Shown piece by piece: positions 1 through 9,620 of a DNA stretch of 33,963 bases. Source of the stretch: an uncultured Victivallis sp. (GTDB lineage: Bacteria > Verrucomicrobiota > Lentisphaeria > Victivallales > Victivallaceae). The notes under the pieces were generated by a model. It was not told where the DNA came from. It was given only the letters and a program-made list of their open reading frames with translations, and searched no databases. The position numbers were made by a program, and so were the translations under genes. How positions within the stretch are numbered: position 1 is the first letter of the stretch; each line of letters begins with the position of its first letter. The stretch spans positions 1 to 33,963 of the forward strand of contig NZ_CALXSK010000047.1 of assembly GCF_944391105.1 (NCBI RefSeq), read 5' to 3'.

Positions 1-44
1 TTGAGGATTTTACTCAATTCAAACTCGTAAAAAATTGAGTTTTT
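1..44 (+). terminator. Possible intrinsic terminator with competing hairpin
   Basis: ACTCAATT at 12-19 pairs perfectly with AATTGAGT at 33-40 around a 13-nt loop and is followed by TTTT at 41-44. This fits a rho-independent terminator for a gene left of the window. A second short stem, TTGAG at 1-5 with CTCAA at 13-17, uses the same left arm, so the two structures exclude each other. The stem is AT-rich and weak, and the transcript that would contain it is not visible. Confidence 0.4.
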
Positions 45-82
45 CCCGGCATCGAAGTGGAATTTTATCATAGGAGTCTGAA

Positions 83-868
83 ATGGAATCTAAGCAACAC
101 AAATCCGCCTGGTTCACGTTGATAGAACTTCTGGTTGTGATTGCGATCATCGCGATTCTTGCATCGATGCTGCTGCCGGCGTTGAATCAGGCCAGGGAGA
201 GAGCCAAAAGCTCCAGCTGCACAAACAATCTCAAGCAGTTCGGTGTGGCCTGCGCCATGTTTTCCAACGATTTCGACGACTGGGTCTGTCCCGCGACGGC
301 AGATGAATGGGGACAATTTGCCAAAAATACGAATAAAGTGTTCAAACCTTATGTGAGCAACTATTATGTTCCATGGCTGGAGATGCTCTACCCGTATGTG
401 GTTTCGGGAACGAAAGTGACCGATCAGATGATCAAGGATGGAAATTTTTCAAAGCTTTATCTCTGTCCTGGCGACAGTGAGGAGATCCTGATGCTCAGTG
501 ACAAATATCCGATTTCCAACTACGGCAGGAACGCCTTTTTCGGTTCATACAGCCGTCAGACCGATACGTTCAACAAGCAAAAATTCGGGTACACCAAGCG
601 GATCAAATGGAAGAAGCCGTCACGGCGCATGGTGATGGCCGATTACCGGGCCAAAACCGAGCAGCCCTACCGTGCATGTGATCTGGAGTCGATCTACAGC
701 AATCGGTTGAATCGCGTTCACGCCCGTCACAGCAACAGTTCGAGCATCAACGCGGCCGCGCTGGACGGCCATGTCGAAACCATCAACGTGTTCACGATCA
801 GCGATCGGATGTACAACTCCATGTTCGCAACCTCCTGGATGGATGATGGCAGAGGGATTTACGACTGA
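83..868 (+). CDS. Type II secretion/type IV pilin-like pseudopilin
   Basis: 261-aa protein with a short basic leader and then the classic prepilin segment beginning [12 protein letters not shown] at about residue 12, a hydrophobic helix that would anchor it in the membrane and pack into a pseudopilus. Glu5 of the mature form is present. The residue before the expected cleavage site is Trp (A-W-F-T-L-I-E), not the usual Gly. The C-terminal part carries an H...DGH element (RHSNSSS through LDGHVET) like the processing-associated H-X9-DG domain found in Planctomycetes and Lentisphaerae, here with 11 intervening residues. The start ATG follows AGGAG at 71-75. The body between the two ends is not recognisable and its ligand is unknown. 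It precedes a secreted glycosidase gene by about 150 nt. Confidence 0.9.
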   Translation: MESKQHKSAWFTLIELLVVIAIIAILASMLLPALNQARERAKSSSCTNNLKQFGVACAMFSNDFDDWVCPATADEWGQFAKNTNKVFKPYVSNYYVPWLEMLYPYVVSGTKVTDQMIKDGNFSKLYLCPGDSEEILMLSDKYPISNYGRNAFFGSYSRQTDTFNKQKFGYTKRIKWKKPSRRMVMADYRAKTEQPYRACDLESIYSNRLNRVHARHSNSSSINAAALDGHVETINVFTISDRMYNSMFATSWMDDGRGIYD

Positions 869-888
869 TCCGGAGGAATACGGAAGCG

Positions 889-910
889 GCTCACGGCAGC
901 GGTCGTGAGC
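889..910 (+). other. Perfect hairpin downstream of pseudopilin gene
   Basis: GCTCACG at 889-895 pairs exactly with CGTGAGC at 904-910 around an 8-nt loop, 20 nt after the pseudopilin stop. No T-run follows, so it is not a standard intrinsic terminator. It could protect an mRNA 3' end. A second small stem, GAGCC at 960-964 with GGCTC at 971-975, lies further on in the same gap. Confidence 0.35.
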
Positions 911-1021
911 ATCCCGTCGGGCAGAGAAGCGGACGAACGGACGGATGATGGTTGCCGATGAGCCTGGCCTGGCTCGTTCACGAAGAGCGTTTGGTAAAAT
1001 GAAAGAAAGGTATTGATTGAA

Positions 1022-4000
1022 ATGATGTTGTCGAATTTTTTCCGCCGGACTTTGCTGTTCGGCACTGTGTGCTGTTCGGTCTGTTCCGCAGAGAATGTGG
1101 TTTTGAAGGAGGATTTCGATACGGCGGAGAACAAGGAGAAGTGGACTCTCTCCTCCTTCCGGAACGGCAATTATTTCTCGGATGCCGGATGGGCGACGGA
1201 AAAGGATCGTAACATTCTGCTGCTTCAGGATTTCGATTACAGCGATGCTGCAGCCGAGGCGGTTTCGCCCGCTTTCCGGACCGGGGATGCCTGGAGCGTC
1301 ACCTACGATTTCTCCTTTGCTCCGCCGAGCTGGGGGAAGGAAAAGCAGCCGTATGCCTTCCGGGCGGAACTGCTCGCCGGTGACGGCTCGGTCATCGCCG
1401 ATTTCGGGGCCTCCTATCTGCGGCTGGTCCCAGGCGGATTTCTTCCCGGAAAAATTCCGGTGAAGGACAACCGGTTTTACCGTCTCAGCGCGGTCTGCCG
1501 TTACAACGACGGAACGTACGATTTGAAATTGACGGACCTGACCGACGGAAGTGTGAAGGAGGTTTCGGAGCTGCCGCTGAAATCCGTCGCAAAGCCGGAA
1601 CGGTTTCGTTTCCGGGCGATTCCGGGCAGGGACACCTCCGGCGTGTTGCGGGTCGACAATTTCTCCGTTTCCGATCTGGGGCGGGCCGAAAAGCGGGTGC
1701 GTCCTCAAATCGGACGCATGGAAAATGATCGCCTGATTCTCCGGTTTTGCAAAAACGGCTGCACGGAAATTGATTTTCGCAACTCCCCCGACGGCAGCTG
1801 GAGCAGTCTGGGCGCAATTACCGCGCCGGAGGTTCCGGGCTGCCCGTCCGAGCCCGTGAGTTTCCGGACGGTCAAGCTGCTCGATGACAATCCGAAACTT
1901 CCTAAAATCAATTTTGAAATGATTCCGACGGCAACGGATATGGTCGGCTCCGGGAATCAGGTGCTCGGCGTGGCGGCTCTGGATGGCGAAGGCAAACAGC
2001 TCTATCTGATGCAGTGGACTCTGTTCCCGGAGGGAGCGCGCTGCCGGGTTTATCCGACCTGGGAGGTTTCTCAGGAGTGGGAAAAGAATCTCGCCTCCGT
2101 CCAGCTCAGATTCGATCCGAAATTCAAGGAACACGGCCGTTTTTCTCCGGAGAGATATTATCTGCACCGCACCGGCGGTGAACCGGAGGAACTCAACCGC
2201 GGACAGGCGATCGAATTCGGCGACGGCGTGAACTTCGTCACCTTCGCGGCCGCCGGTCAGAGCCCGACCTACTGGCGTTTTTATGAAAATCACAGTCTGA
2301 ATTTCGAAACGAAACGCTGCCGGCTTCCGTGGGCACCGACCTTCTATTGCGGCACGCTGGCGTTTTCGGTGCGCGGCAATGCCGATTCCAGAGTTCGCGA
2401 AGCCATAGCCCGTGCCGGGGATGAGCGATTGCTCATGGAGGTGAAATCTCCGGACCGCTTCTTCCTTCTGAAAGAGCCCGGCGAGTACCGTCTGACCGCA
2501 TACGTCGGCAACTATTTCCGCAAACCGACACGAATTCATCTGAAATATACGGCGAGAAACTTCAATGGCGATGTGCTCAAGACGGAGCATCTCTCGCAGG
2601 TTGTGCCCCCCGGGGCCGAGGCGGTGTTTCCCCTTTGCGTGAATCTGACCGAGGTCGGACCGGTCTTCTTCGACATCTACGCATCCAATGAGTTCGGCGG
2701 CGATTACCGTCGAGTCTGCGGAGGCGTGCTGCCGGAACTGAAGTTCAAAGCCGGAAAGGAGTCCCGCATCGGCGTCACAGGCTGGCGCGACAATCCCGGA
2801 GAAACCGTCGAACGTCGCTCCTCCGGAGAGGTCCTCGATATGATGAAACGCATTGGAATCACCACGATCCGCCAGAGTTACAGATATGAAAGCGAGGCGC
2901 AGCAGAAAGGCTTCCGCACCTGGTATCACAACAACATCGGAGACAGTGCCAGCCTGGAACGGTATATCAAGGACGGAACCAGCTGGCTGGCCGATCCCAA
3001 GGCGATCCGCCACTTCCTCAAGGGGAATCTCGAACACACGCGCAAGACCGGCTCCGAGGTCCTCGAGCTGACGAATGAATGGAATCTCTATGGCGGCGAG
3101 CAGAATGCCGTCCGGGAAAAGGCGCACGCTGATTTTACGAAGATTCTCCGCGAAGTCCGGGATCAGTACTATCCCGAGATCAAACTCACCGGCCTGACCA
3201 TCTGCAACGGGGACATGCCATACATGCGGACGATCTACGACAATGGCGCCTGGGACGATTTTGATTATCTGGCCGTCCATACCGCCGGTGTCAACCGTTC
3301 CCCGGAGACGGATGACTCCTACTGGAGTTTCATGAGAACTCTCCGCGCGGTCCGGGAGGCGCTCCGCCGGTACGGCGACAAACCCGTTTACATCACGGAA
3401 CATTATGCCGCGACCGCTCCGAATATGCAGATCACCAACAACGAGCGGATCAGCGCCGACGATCTGGCCATCTCCGTGGGACTTGCCGTGGCGCTCGATG
3501 CGAAATGCATCATGTATTATGTCTTCAACGATTTTGAAAACAGGAAACTCAAGAACCCGAACGTCAATCTCGACGTTCTCCGGGAACATCATTTCGGTCT
3601 GTTCCATCGGGACTGGATGCCGAAACTGACCTTGTGGGCATACCAGACTGCCGCGCGGTTCTTCGATCCGGGTGAATTTCTCGGCGATCTGAATTTCTCC
3701 GAACCCGGCGCTCGCGGACTGCTGTTCGACAAGGGACCCGATGGCGAATTTGCTTTGCTGTGGAGCCGCAAAGGCGGTCTGCGGCAGCAGGAAGCGATCA
3801 TCGATCAGGGATTCAACCTGCCTCCCTGGCAGCCGGCCGACGTCGCCGGGCCGGTGGAGATCCGTCTGAAACCCCGCAGCGGAAACTCCATTCGGGTGAC
3901 CACCGTGATGGGGCATACCTATACGATGGAAGCCGGACGCGACGGGAACGTTGTGCTGTCGCTTACGGAGTCGCCGGTGTATGTCGAGAATGCTGATCTC

Positions 4001-4102
4001 AAACCCGTCAAGGGAGCGGTATACCGGATGCTCTCGCCCAAGGCTTCCCCGGAAGAGTGGATTCGCATGACTCCGGAAAACAGTCCCGGATCCGTTTTGT
4101 AA
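1022..4102 (+). CDS. Exported clan GH-A glycoside hydrolase, multidomain
   Basis: About 1026 aa. The N-terminus is a signal peptide (basic NFFRR, hydrophobic stretch, Cys-rich CCSVCSA, then ENVV), so the product is exported. Residues of about 20-215 look like a beta-sandwich carbohydrate-binding module (EDFDTAENKEKW through VDNFSVSD). A further beta-rich region follows, then a TIM barrel over about residues 580-900. Two glutamates sit as in clan GH-A retaining enzymes: Glu686 in T-N-E-W-N (acid/base) and Glu793 in I-T-E-H-Y (nucleophile), 107 residues apart. GH39-like or GH5-like are the nearest guesses; the exact family and substrate are not assigned. The reading frame also opens with TTG at 1013, but GAAAGAAAGG at 1001-1010 is better spaced for ATG 1022. 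It stands alone, with a strong terminator behind it. Confidence 0.85.
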   Translation: MMLSNFFRRTLLFGTVCCSVCSAENVVLKEDFDTAENKEKWTLSSFRNGNYFSDAGWATEKDRNILLLQDFDYSDAAAEAVSPAFRTGDAWSVTYDFSFAPPSWGKEKQPYAFRAELLAGDGSVIADFGASYLRLVPGGFLPGKIPVKDNRFYRLSAVCRYNDGTYDLKLTDLTDGSVKEVSELPLKSVAKPERFRFRAIPGRDTSGVLRVDNFSVSDLGRAEKRVRPQIGRMENDRLILRFCKNGCTEIDFRNSPDGSWSSLGAITAPEVPGCPSEPVSFRTVKLLDDNPKLPKINFEMIPTATDMVGSGNQVLGVAALDGEGKQLYLMQWTLFPEGARCRVYPTWEVSQEWEKNLASVQLRFDPKFKEHGRFSPERYYLHRTGGEPEELNRGQAIEFGDGVNFVTFAAAGQSPTYWRFYENHSLNFETKRCRLPWAPTFYCGTLAFSVRGNADSRVREAIARAGDERLLMEVKSPDRFFLLKEPGEYRLTAYVGNYFRKPTRIHLKYTARNFNGDVLKTEHLSQVVPPGAEAVFPLCVNLTEVGPVFFDIYASNEFGGDYRRVCGGVLPELKFKAGKESRIGVTGWRDNPGETVERRSSGEVLDMMKRIGITTIRQSYRYESEAQQKGFRTWYHNNIGDSASLERYIKDGTSWLADPKAIRHFLKGNLEHTRKTGSEVLELTNEWNLYGGEQNAVREKAHADFTKILREVRDQYYPEIKLTGLTICNGDMPYMRTIYDNGAWDDFDYLAVHTAGVNRSPETDDSYWSFMRTLRAVREALRRYGDKPVYITEHYAATAPNMQITNNERISADDLAISVGLAVALDAKCIMYYVFNDFENRKLKNPNVNLDVLREHHFGLFHRDWMPKLTLWAYQTAARFFDPGEFLGDLNFSEPGARGLLFDKGPDGEFALLWSRKGGLRQQEAIIDQGFNLPPWQPADVAGPVEIRLKPRSGNSIRVTTVMGHTYTMEAGRDGNVVLSLTESPVYVENADLKPVKGAVYRMLSPKASPEEWIRMTPENSPGSVL

Positions 4103-4127
4103 ATTGTGAAAATTGACGTATATTACG

Positions 4128-4163
4128 ACAGGACGAGACGGAATACCGTCTCATTCCTGTTTT
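4128..4163 (+). terminator. Strong intrinsic terminator after GH-A gene
   Basis: ACAGGA (4128-4133) and GAGACGG (4135-4141) pair with CCGTCTC (4146-4152) and TCCTGT (4155-4160) around a four-base AATA loop, giving 13 base pairs with a small internal loop, followed by TTT. It lies 26 nt after the stop at 4102 and before the GH38 operon, so it separates the two transcription units. Confidence 0.8.
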
Positions 4164-4197
4164 ATGCGGAAAAGACAGTCGGAGAACACTGTGTTTT

Positions 4198-7100
4198 ATG
4201 TTGGTTGCTGAGAAAACATTGCTGAAAGTTTCCCGCATGGAAGAGGTTTACCGGAAATTGATATTCGAACCGGTTGCCGTCCTGGAGGCGGAGTTTTTTG
4301 AGACTGCCGAATATTTTTCCGCTCCACCGAAAGAGGCCTTCTGGCGTCCTGCCTCCGACGGAATGCGGTGGGGAGGAGATTCGAAAACGGCCTGGTTCAG
4401 AGCCTGTTACAAGGTTCCGGGAGAGTTGTGGAATCAACCGCTTTTCCTTCACGCGCCGGCTGTCGGATGCGAGGCGCTTTTTTATGTCAACGGCGAGGAG
4501 CGGGGCATGTTCAACGCCGCCGGCTTCCGCAATCAGCGCGGGACTCATGAGCAGTGCCAGTTTTATACGCCTGGGGATGAGGCAGTTGAATTCATGTTCC
4601 ATGTGGAAGCGTATGCCGGGCATCGAGTCATCGGCTCCAACCCGTTCGACACGGAGCGGACAGCGAATGTTTATCCAGATCCGAACGATCAGCGGTTCGG
4701 CGGACTTTTCGTGACCGTCCGCAATGATGCGGTCCGGGATTTTGTGTTCGATCTCGCGGTTCTGAACCGGTTGAGCGAATCGCTCGGCGCCGACAGTTTC
4801 CGCAAAGGTCGCATCGACCGGGTTCTGGAAACCGTGTTCGCCATCGTGCCGCAGAAGCCGGAAGAGGCGGAGCCTGCCGATTGGATGCCTGCTCTGGCCG
4901 AAGCGCGCCGGATCATGGCCGCTGAGCTTGCGTCCTGCAATTCCGGTTCCGCTCCTTTTGCGGGGTTGATCGGTCACAGTCACATGGACACCGCCTGGCT
5001 CTGGCCGGTCCGGGAGACTGTGCGCAAGTGCGCCAGAACCTGGAGCAATGCCCTGGAGCTGATGCGGGAATATCCGGAATATCTTTTTACGCAGAGTTCT
5101 CTGGTGCACAACGACCTGATTCGGAAAACCCATCCCGCGCTGCATGAACGGATCATGCGGATGGTTCAGGCCGGGCGCTGGGAACTGATCGGCAACGCCT
5201 GGGTGGAACCCGATTGCAATCTCTGTTCCGGCGAATCGCTGATCCGGCAATTTCTGCGGGGATTCCGGTTCCTTGACCGTTATGCCGGCGGAAGACGTTC
5301 CTGTGCTTTTTTTCTGCCGGACTCCTTCGGGTATCCGGCTTCGCTGCCGCAGATCCTGCGCGGTTGCGGTATGCGTTATTTCCTGACGACGAAATTGAGC
5401 TGGAATGAAACCTCCACATTCCCTTACGACACCTTTCTGTGGCGGGGAATCGACGGCAGCGAAGTTCTTACGCATTTCAATGAGATACACTGCACACCCG
5501 ATCCGCGCACTCTGCGGGAAAAACTCGGTCGTGGTCCGCACGATTACCGCTCCACAGAAAATTACATTCAGCACAAGGATCTGAATTCCATGCGGTTGAT
5601 CACCTACGGCTTCGGCGACGGCGGCGGCGGTCCGGGGTATGAGATGCTCGAATACGCCCGGCGGTGCCGGGATCTGGAAGGGTGCCCCCGAAGCGCCCAT
5701 ATAACGGTCGAACACTTCATGGAAAAGCTTGAGGCGTCTCTGAAAGAGCCGCCGCACTACACGGGGGAACTTTATCTGGAGCTCCACCGCGGAACCCTCA
5801 CCGGAAGAAGCGCGATGAAACGGGCCAACCGGAAACTTGAACTGGCTTTGCGCGATCTGGAGATCCTCATCTGGCTGACCGGAAGTGATCCGGAGCGGTA
5901 TCGGGAGCGGATCGACGAATTTTATGACGTTTTGCTGCTCAATCAGTTTCACGATATTCTGCCGGGAACCTCCATCCCGTGTGTGCATGAACAGGCGGAG
6001 CGGGAGTTGTGTGATTGCCTGGAACAAATTCGCCCGGTTCTCCGGGAACTCGGGGGCGGCGACGGGGGGGACCGCTTTGTCACGGTCTGGAATACGTTGA
6101 ACTGGGATCGACGCGGGCATATCGAGCTGGAGCGCTTTTCGACCGGCTGTGTGCGCGGGGAAGGGGGCTGGATCGGGCAGCCGGCCCGTCGGATCGACGG
6201 CACGGAGATCACCGTGATCGGCGGCGTGACGTTGCCGTCCCTGGGGGCGGTTACGCTCGACCGGGGGAGTGCAAAGCCGTTTTCGCCGGGGTCGGTTTTC
6301 CGGTATGAGCCAAGCGAAAAGTTGCTGGAGACGCCGGAATTCCGTCTGCGGTTCCATGATTCCGGGGCGATTGTTTCCCTGATTGACCTGAGCTCCGGCC
6401 GGGAACTGGTCCGGGAAGGGGGATTGCCGCTCAATACGCTTCTGTGCGGGGAAGACGTCCCGCTGAACAACGACAACTGGGATATTGACGCGGATTTGCG
6501 GTTGAAGCTTCAGCCGGAGGAGCGCACCGCAGAGTTCCGGGTCGTTTCGGACGGTCCCCTGGAGTTCCGGTTGGAATGCGACCGGCCGGTCGGAAGAGGG
6601 TCCCGGATGCGACAGCAGATGATTTTCCGCCGGGGCACCCGCCGGATTGATTTTGAAGGTGTTCTGGAATGGCATGAAAAGCATCGGTTTCTCAAGACGG
6701 CATTCGAGCTGAATGTTTTCGCTGACGAGTGCCGCAGTGAAATTCCGTTCGGTCATATCCGGCGGACGGTGTATCGAAATGATCCTGTCGAGCGGGCGAA
6801 GTTCGAGGTCTGCCAGCACAAGTGGAGCGATTTATCGGAAGGCCGCTTCGGCGCGGCCCTGCTGAATGACTGCAAATACGGAATATCGTCCGGGCCCCGG
6901 GGAATGTACCTCTCGCTCTGCAAATCAGGAGGACATCCGGATCCATCCGGAGACGAGGGCATACACCCGATGAATTACGCTCTGATTGTTCATGACGGCG
7001 GTTTTTCCGCGGGAACGGTTGTGCGTCCCGCGTACGAGTTCAACATCCCCCCGGTCGTCTGCCGGGGGCGTTCCAGGTGTTCCGGGGAATCCCGGGCGGC

Positions 7101-7350
7101 TCTGGATGCCGACAATCTGATTGTCGAGGCCGTCAAGATCGCGGAACACTCTTCCGATCCGGTTTTGCGGATCTATGAGTGCGAACGTGCGGCGGTAACG
7201 GCTTCTCTGCGCATAGACGGCAGTGCGGTCGAGTGCGATATGCGGGAGTGCGAACTGCGCCCGCTTTCTGAGTTGAAGGGTGTGAGCCGGCTGAGTTTCC
7301 GGCCATTTGAAATCAAAACAGTTAAGATCAAGAGAACATGCAGGATTTAA
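4198..7350 (+). CDS. GH38 alpha-mannosidase
   Basis: 1050 aa, the usual size for bacterial and Ams1-type GH38 enzymes, which release alpha-linked mannose by a zinc-dependent retaining mechanism. The zinc-site motif G-H-S-H-M-D-T-A-W gives His262 and Asp264. The nucleophile is Asp375 in F-L-P-D-S-F-G-Y, and the fourth metal ligand is His585 in N-Q-F-H-D-I-L-P-G-T. The family motif GFGDGGGGPG is present. The N-terminal beta domain (residues 40-200), catalytic barrel (250-520), three-helix region and C-terminal beta-sandwich domains are all there. There is no signal peptide, so it probably acts in the cytoplasm on imported oligosaccharides. The start is uncertain: ATG 4198 has GGAG 13 nt upstream, while ATG 4237 (M-E-E-V-Y) would remove 13 residues. 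It is the first gene of a three-gene operon and overlaps the next by 13 nt. Confidence 0.93.
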   Translation: MLVAEKTLLKVSRMEEVYRKLIFEPVAVLEAEFFETAEYFSAPPKEAFWRPASDGMRWGGDSKTAWFRACYKVPGELWNQPLFLHAPAVGCEALFYVNGEERGMFNAAGFRNQRGTHEQCQFYTPGDEAVEFMFHVEAYAGHRVIGSNPFDTERTANVYPDPNDQRFGGLFVTVRNDAVRDFVFDLAVLNRLSESLGADSFRKGRIDRVLETVFAIVPQKPEEAEPADWMPALAEARRIMAAELASCNSGSAPFAGLIGHSHMDTAWLWPVRETVRKCARTWSNALELMREYPEYLFTQSSLVHNDLIRKTHPALHERIMRMVQAGRWELIGNAWVEPDCNLCSGESLIRQFLRGFRFLDRYAGGRRSCAFFLPDSFGYPASLPQILRGCGMRYFLTTKLSWNETSTFPYDTFLWRGIDGSEVLTHFNEIHCTPDPRTLREKLGRGPHDYRSTENYIQHKDLNSMRLITYGFGDGGGGPGYEMLEYARRCRDLEGCPRSAHITVEHFMEKLEASLKEPPHYTGELYLELHRGTLTGRSAMKRANRKLELALRDLEILIWLTGSDPERYRERIDEFYDVLLLNQFHDILPGTSIPCVHEQAERELCDCLEQIRPVLRELGGGDGGDRFVTVWNTLNWDRRGHIELERFSTGCVRGEGGWIGQPARRIDGTEITVIGGVTLPSLGAVTLDRGSAKPFSPGSVFRYEPSEKLLETPEFRLRFHDSGAIVSLIDLSSGRELVREGGLPLNTLLCGEDVPLNNDNWDIDADLRLKLQPEERTAEFRVVSDGPLEFRLECDRPVGRGSRMRQQMIFRRGTRRIDFEGVLEWHEKHRFLKTAFELNVFADECRSEIPFGHIRRTVYRNDPVERAKFEVCQHKWSDLSEGRFGAALLNDCKYGISSGPRGMYLSLCKSGGHPDPSGDEGIHPMNYALIVHDGGFSAGTVVRPAYEFNIPPVVCRGRSRCSGESRAALDADNLIVEAVKIAEHSSDPVLRIYECERAAVTASLRIDGSAVECDMRECELRPLSELKGVSRLSFRPFEIKTVKIKRTCRI

Positions 7351-9620
7351 AGAAAATGCTTCCGTTCCGTAATCCGTCGTTGACCCCTGAGCAGCGGACG
7401 GCCGATCTGCTCGCCAGAATGAGCGTCGAAGAGAAGATCGGCCAACTGGTCAAACTCGATGGCTTCAGCTCGTATGAAAGAATCGGCGACTCTTTCCGGC
7501 TGCGGAATGCGTTCGTTGCGACACTCGGTCAATGGGTCATCGGCTCCATGTACGGAGTGATCCGGGCGGACTGGTGGACGGAAAAGGATTGGGAGACCGG
7601 AGTTCCGCCGGAGCGGATGAACGAGGTCGTCAATCTTTTTCAACATGCCGTTCTGGAGCGTTCGCGCCTGGGGATTCCTCTTTACATTGCCGAGGAGGCG
7701 CCGCACGGATTGATGGCTCTGGGCACAACCGTTTTCCCAACCGGGCTCGGCATGGGAAGTTCCTGGGATGTCGGACTGATCCGGCGGATCGGGGAGGTCA
7801 TTGGCGCGGAAGCGCGCTCCGCCGGTGTGCACGCGGTATATTCGCCGATTCTGGATGTCGTGCGCGATCCCCGCTGGTCGCGGGCGGAGGAGAATTATTC
7901 CGAAGATGCCTTTCTGACTTCCGCATTTGGTCGCGCAATGGTTGCGGGAATTGTCTCACAGGGAGTGACTTCCACATTGAAGCATTTTGTCGCGCACGGC
8001 AGTCCGGAGGGAGGGCACAATCAAGCCTCCTCGCATCTCGGCATGATCGAACTGCACAACTGCCAGCTGCGGCCGTTCCGCGATGCGATCCGGGCCGGAG
8101 CACGGTCGATCATGAGCGCATACAGCGATGTCGACGGGGAGTCGTCCAGCGGCAGTCGCCATCTGCTGACGGAGATTCTGCGTGACGAGCTCGGGTTTGA
8201 AGGTTTCGTCGTTGCCGACCGCGGTGCCATTCCGCTCCTGCTCAAGTCCCGTCTGGCCGATGACGAGGCCGAATCTTCCGCAAGAGCGTTGAAGGCCGGG
8301 TGCGATGTGGACGAGGGGTTTCTTGAATTCCATACGAAAGGATTGCTTGAGGCGCTCCGGCGCGGACTGATTTCGGAAGCGGATCTCGATGTCGCGGCAG
8401 GGCGCATTCTGCGGGTAAAATTTGAAACCGGTCTTTTTGAGCATCCGTATGCGCAGGAGCGCCCGCTGGAAGTTCTCCGGTCGGAAAAACATTGCGCCGT
8501 CGCCCTGGAAGCCGCGCGCAAGACGATGACTTTGCTGAAGAACAACGGCATCCTTCCGCTCAGAAAGTGCGGCACTCTGGCCGTGATCGGTCCCAATGCC
8601 GACAATATCATGAATCAACTCGGTGACTATACCGCGCCCCAGCCGCCGGGAAACGTGATCACCGTTCTGGAGGGGTTGCGGCAGGAAGCGGACGCACGGA
8701 ACATGAAATTGCTGTATGCCCGCGGTTGCGGAATTCGTTCCTTCGATCGTTCCGGATTCCCCGGGGCACTGGAGGCCGCGGAGATGGCCGATGCGGTCGT
8801 TCTGGTGCTGGGTGGGTGCAGTACGAAATACGGTTCCGAAATGAAGCGCACCTCCAGCGGCGCCGCCTCTCCGGAGATCTTGCCTCCGGAAAAGAGCGAG
8901 AAGGAGAGCGGAGAGGGAACCGACCGGGCCGAGTTGAATTTGTCCGGTGTTCAGATGGAGCTGTTCCGGCGGCTGAAGGAGAGCGGAAAGCCGGTGATTG
9001 TGGTGTTGATACAGGGGCGCCCGCTCTGTATCGGAGAATTGCTCCGGGAGGCGGATGCGTTGCTGCTGGCCTGGTATCCGGGGGCGTTCGGAGGGCAGGC
9101 GGTTGCGGAGGTGATTTTCGGGAAATACAATCCTGCGGGGCGTTTGCCGGTCTCCATTCCCCGCTGTGCCGCGCAGATCCCGGTTTTTTACAACCCCTTC
9201 ATGGAGCGCGATGATTACATCGATTGTCCGGGTACGCCGGAGCTTCCGTTCGGTTTCGGTTTGAGTTTCACGACTTTCGAGTATGAAGATCTGCAGATTC
9301 ATGATCGCCGGGTTTCGGTGAAACTCACCAACCGTGGAACCTGTCCGGGAGAAGAGGTCGTTCAGTTCTATCTGACCGACATGGCCAGTTCCGTGAAGCG
9401 GCCGATTCGCGAGCTCTGCGCGTTTGAACGGATCTTCCTCGAAGCCGGCGAAAGTCGTGTGGTTTCGGTGGAGCTGACGGATGATGTTCTCGGGTATTAC
9501 AATGAGAAGTTGCGGTTTGTCGTGGAGCCGGGCCGTTTTCGGATCGGCGTCGGCGGCAGTTCCGCAGAACTTCTGGAAAGAGATTTTGTGTTTTCAGGGG
9601 AAAATAAGGATGAAGATTGA
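7338..9620 (+). CDS. GH3 beta-glucosidase-like glycosidase
   Basis: 760 aa with the GH3 architecture: a TIM barrel (residues of about 20-340), an alpha/beta sandwich (380-620) and a C-terminal fibronectin-III-like domain (about 660-750). Family blocks are P-L-Y-I-A-E-E-A-P-H-G near residue 115, the R-D-P-R-W-S-R-A-E-E block, L-K-H-F-V-A-H-G, and the nucleophile Asp294 in F-V-V-A-D-R-G. Most GH3 enzymes have S-D-W or T-D-W here, so A-D-R is slightly off the consensus but the aspartate is kept. Members remove beta-linked glucose, xylose or related sugars from non-reducing ends; the sugar cannot be fixed from sequence. No signal peptide is seen. The gene starts inside the end of the GH38 gene and overlaps the next gene by 11 nt, implying co-translation. 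A second in-frame ATG at 7356 is possible. Confidence 0.92.
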   Translation: MQDLKKMLPFRNPSLTPEQRTADLLARMSVEEKIGQLVKLDGFSSYERIGDSFRLRNAFVATLGQWVIGSMYGVIRADWWTEKDWETGVPPERMNEVVNLFQHAVLERSRLGIPLYIAEEAPHGLMALGTTVFPTGLGMGSSWDVGLIRRIGEVIGAEARSAGVHAVYSPILDVVRDPRWSRAEENYSEDAFLTSAFGRAMVAGIVSQGVTSTLKHFVAHGSPEGGHNQASSHLGMIELHNCQLRPFRDAIRAGARSIMSAYSDVDGESSSGSRHLLTEILRDELGFEGFVVADRGAIPLLLKSRLADDEAESSARALKAGCDVDEGFLEFHTKGLLEALRRGLISEADLDVAAGRILRVKFETGLFEHPYAQERPLEVLRSEKHCAVALEAARKTMTLLKNNGILPLRKCGTLAVIGPNADNIMNQLGDYTAPQPPGNVITVLEGLRQEADARNMKLLYARGCGIRSFDRSGFPGALEAAEMADAVVLVLGGCSTKYGSEMKRTSSGAASPEILPPEKSEKESGEGTDRAELNLSGVQMELFRRLKESGKPVIVVLIQGRPLCIGELLREADALLLAWYPGAFGGQAVAEVIFGKYNPAGRLPVSIPRCAAQIPVFYNPFMERDDYIDCPGTPELPFGFGLSFTTFEYEDLQIHDRRVSVKLTNRGTCPGEEVVQFYLTDMASSVKRPIRELCAFERIFLEAGESRVVSVELTDDVLGYYNEKLRFVVEPGRFRIGVGGSSAELLERDFVFSGENKDED

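Noticed and set aside
620..3916. 1098-codon open frame on the minus strand opposite the GH-A gene
   Set aside because: No recognisable domains or ribosome site. It is the mirror of a gene that rarely uses TTA, CTA and TCA codons, which leaves the antisense frame open.
4162..6819. 885-codon minus-strand frame opposite the GH38 gene, and similar long frames at 10309-12684 and 25223-27742
   Set aside because: Same antisense effect. The plus strand carries full GH38, GH38-like and GH2 motifs.
9481..9609. Upstream extension of the GH38-like gene by 43 codons
   Set aside because: It lies within the GH3 coding sequence in another frame, and ATG 9610 has a ribosome site and the normal protein start.
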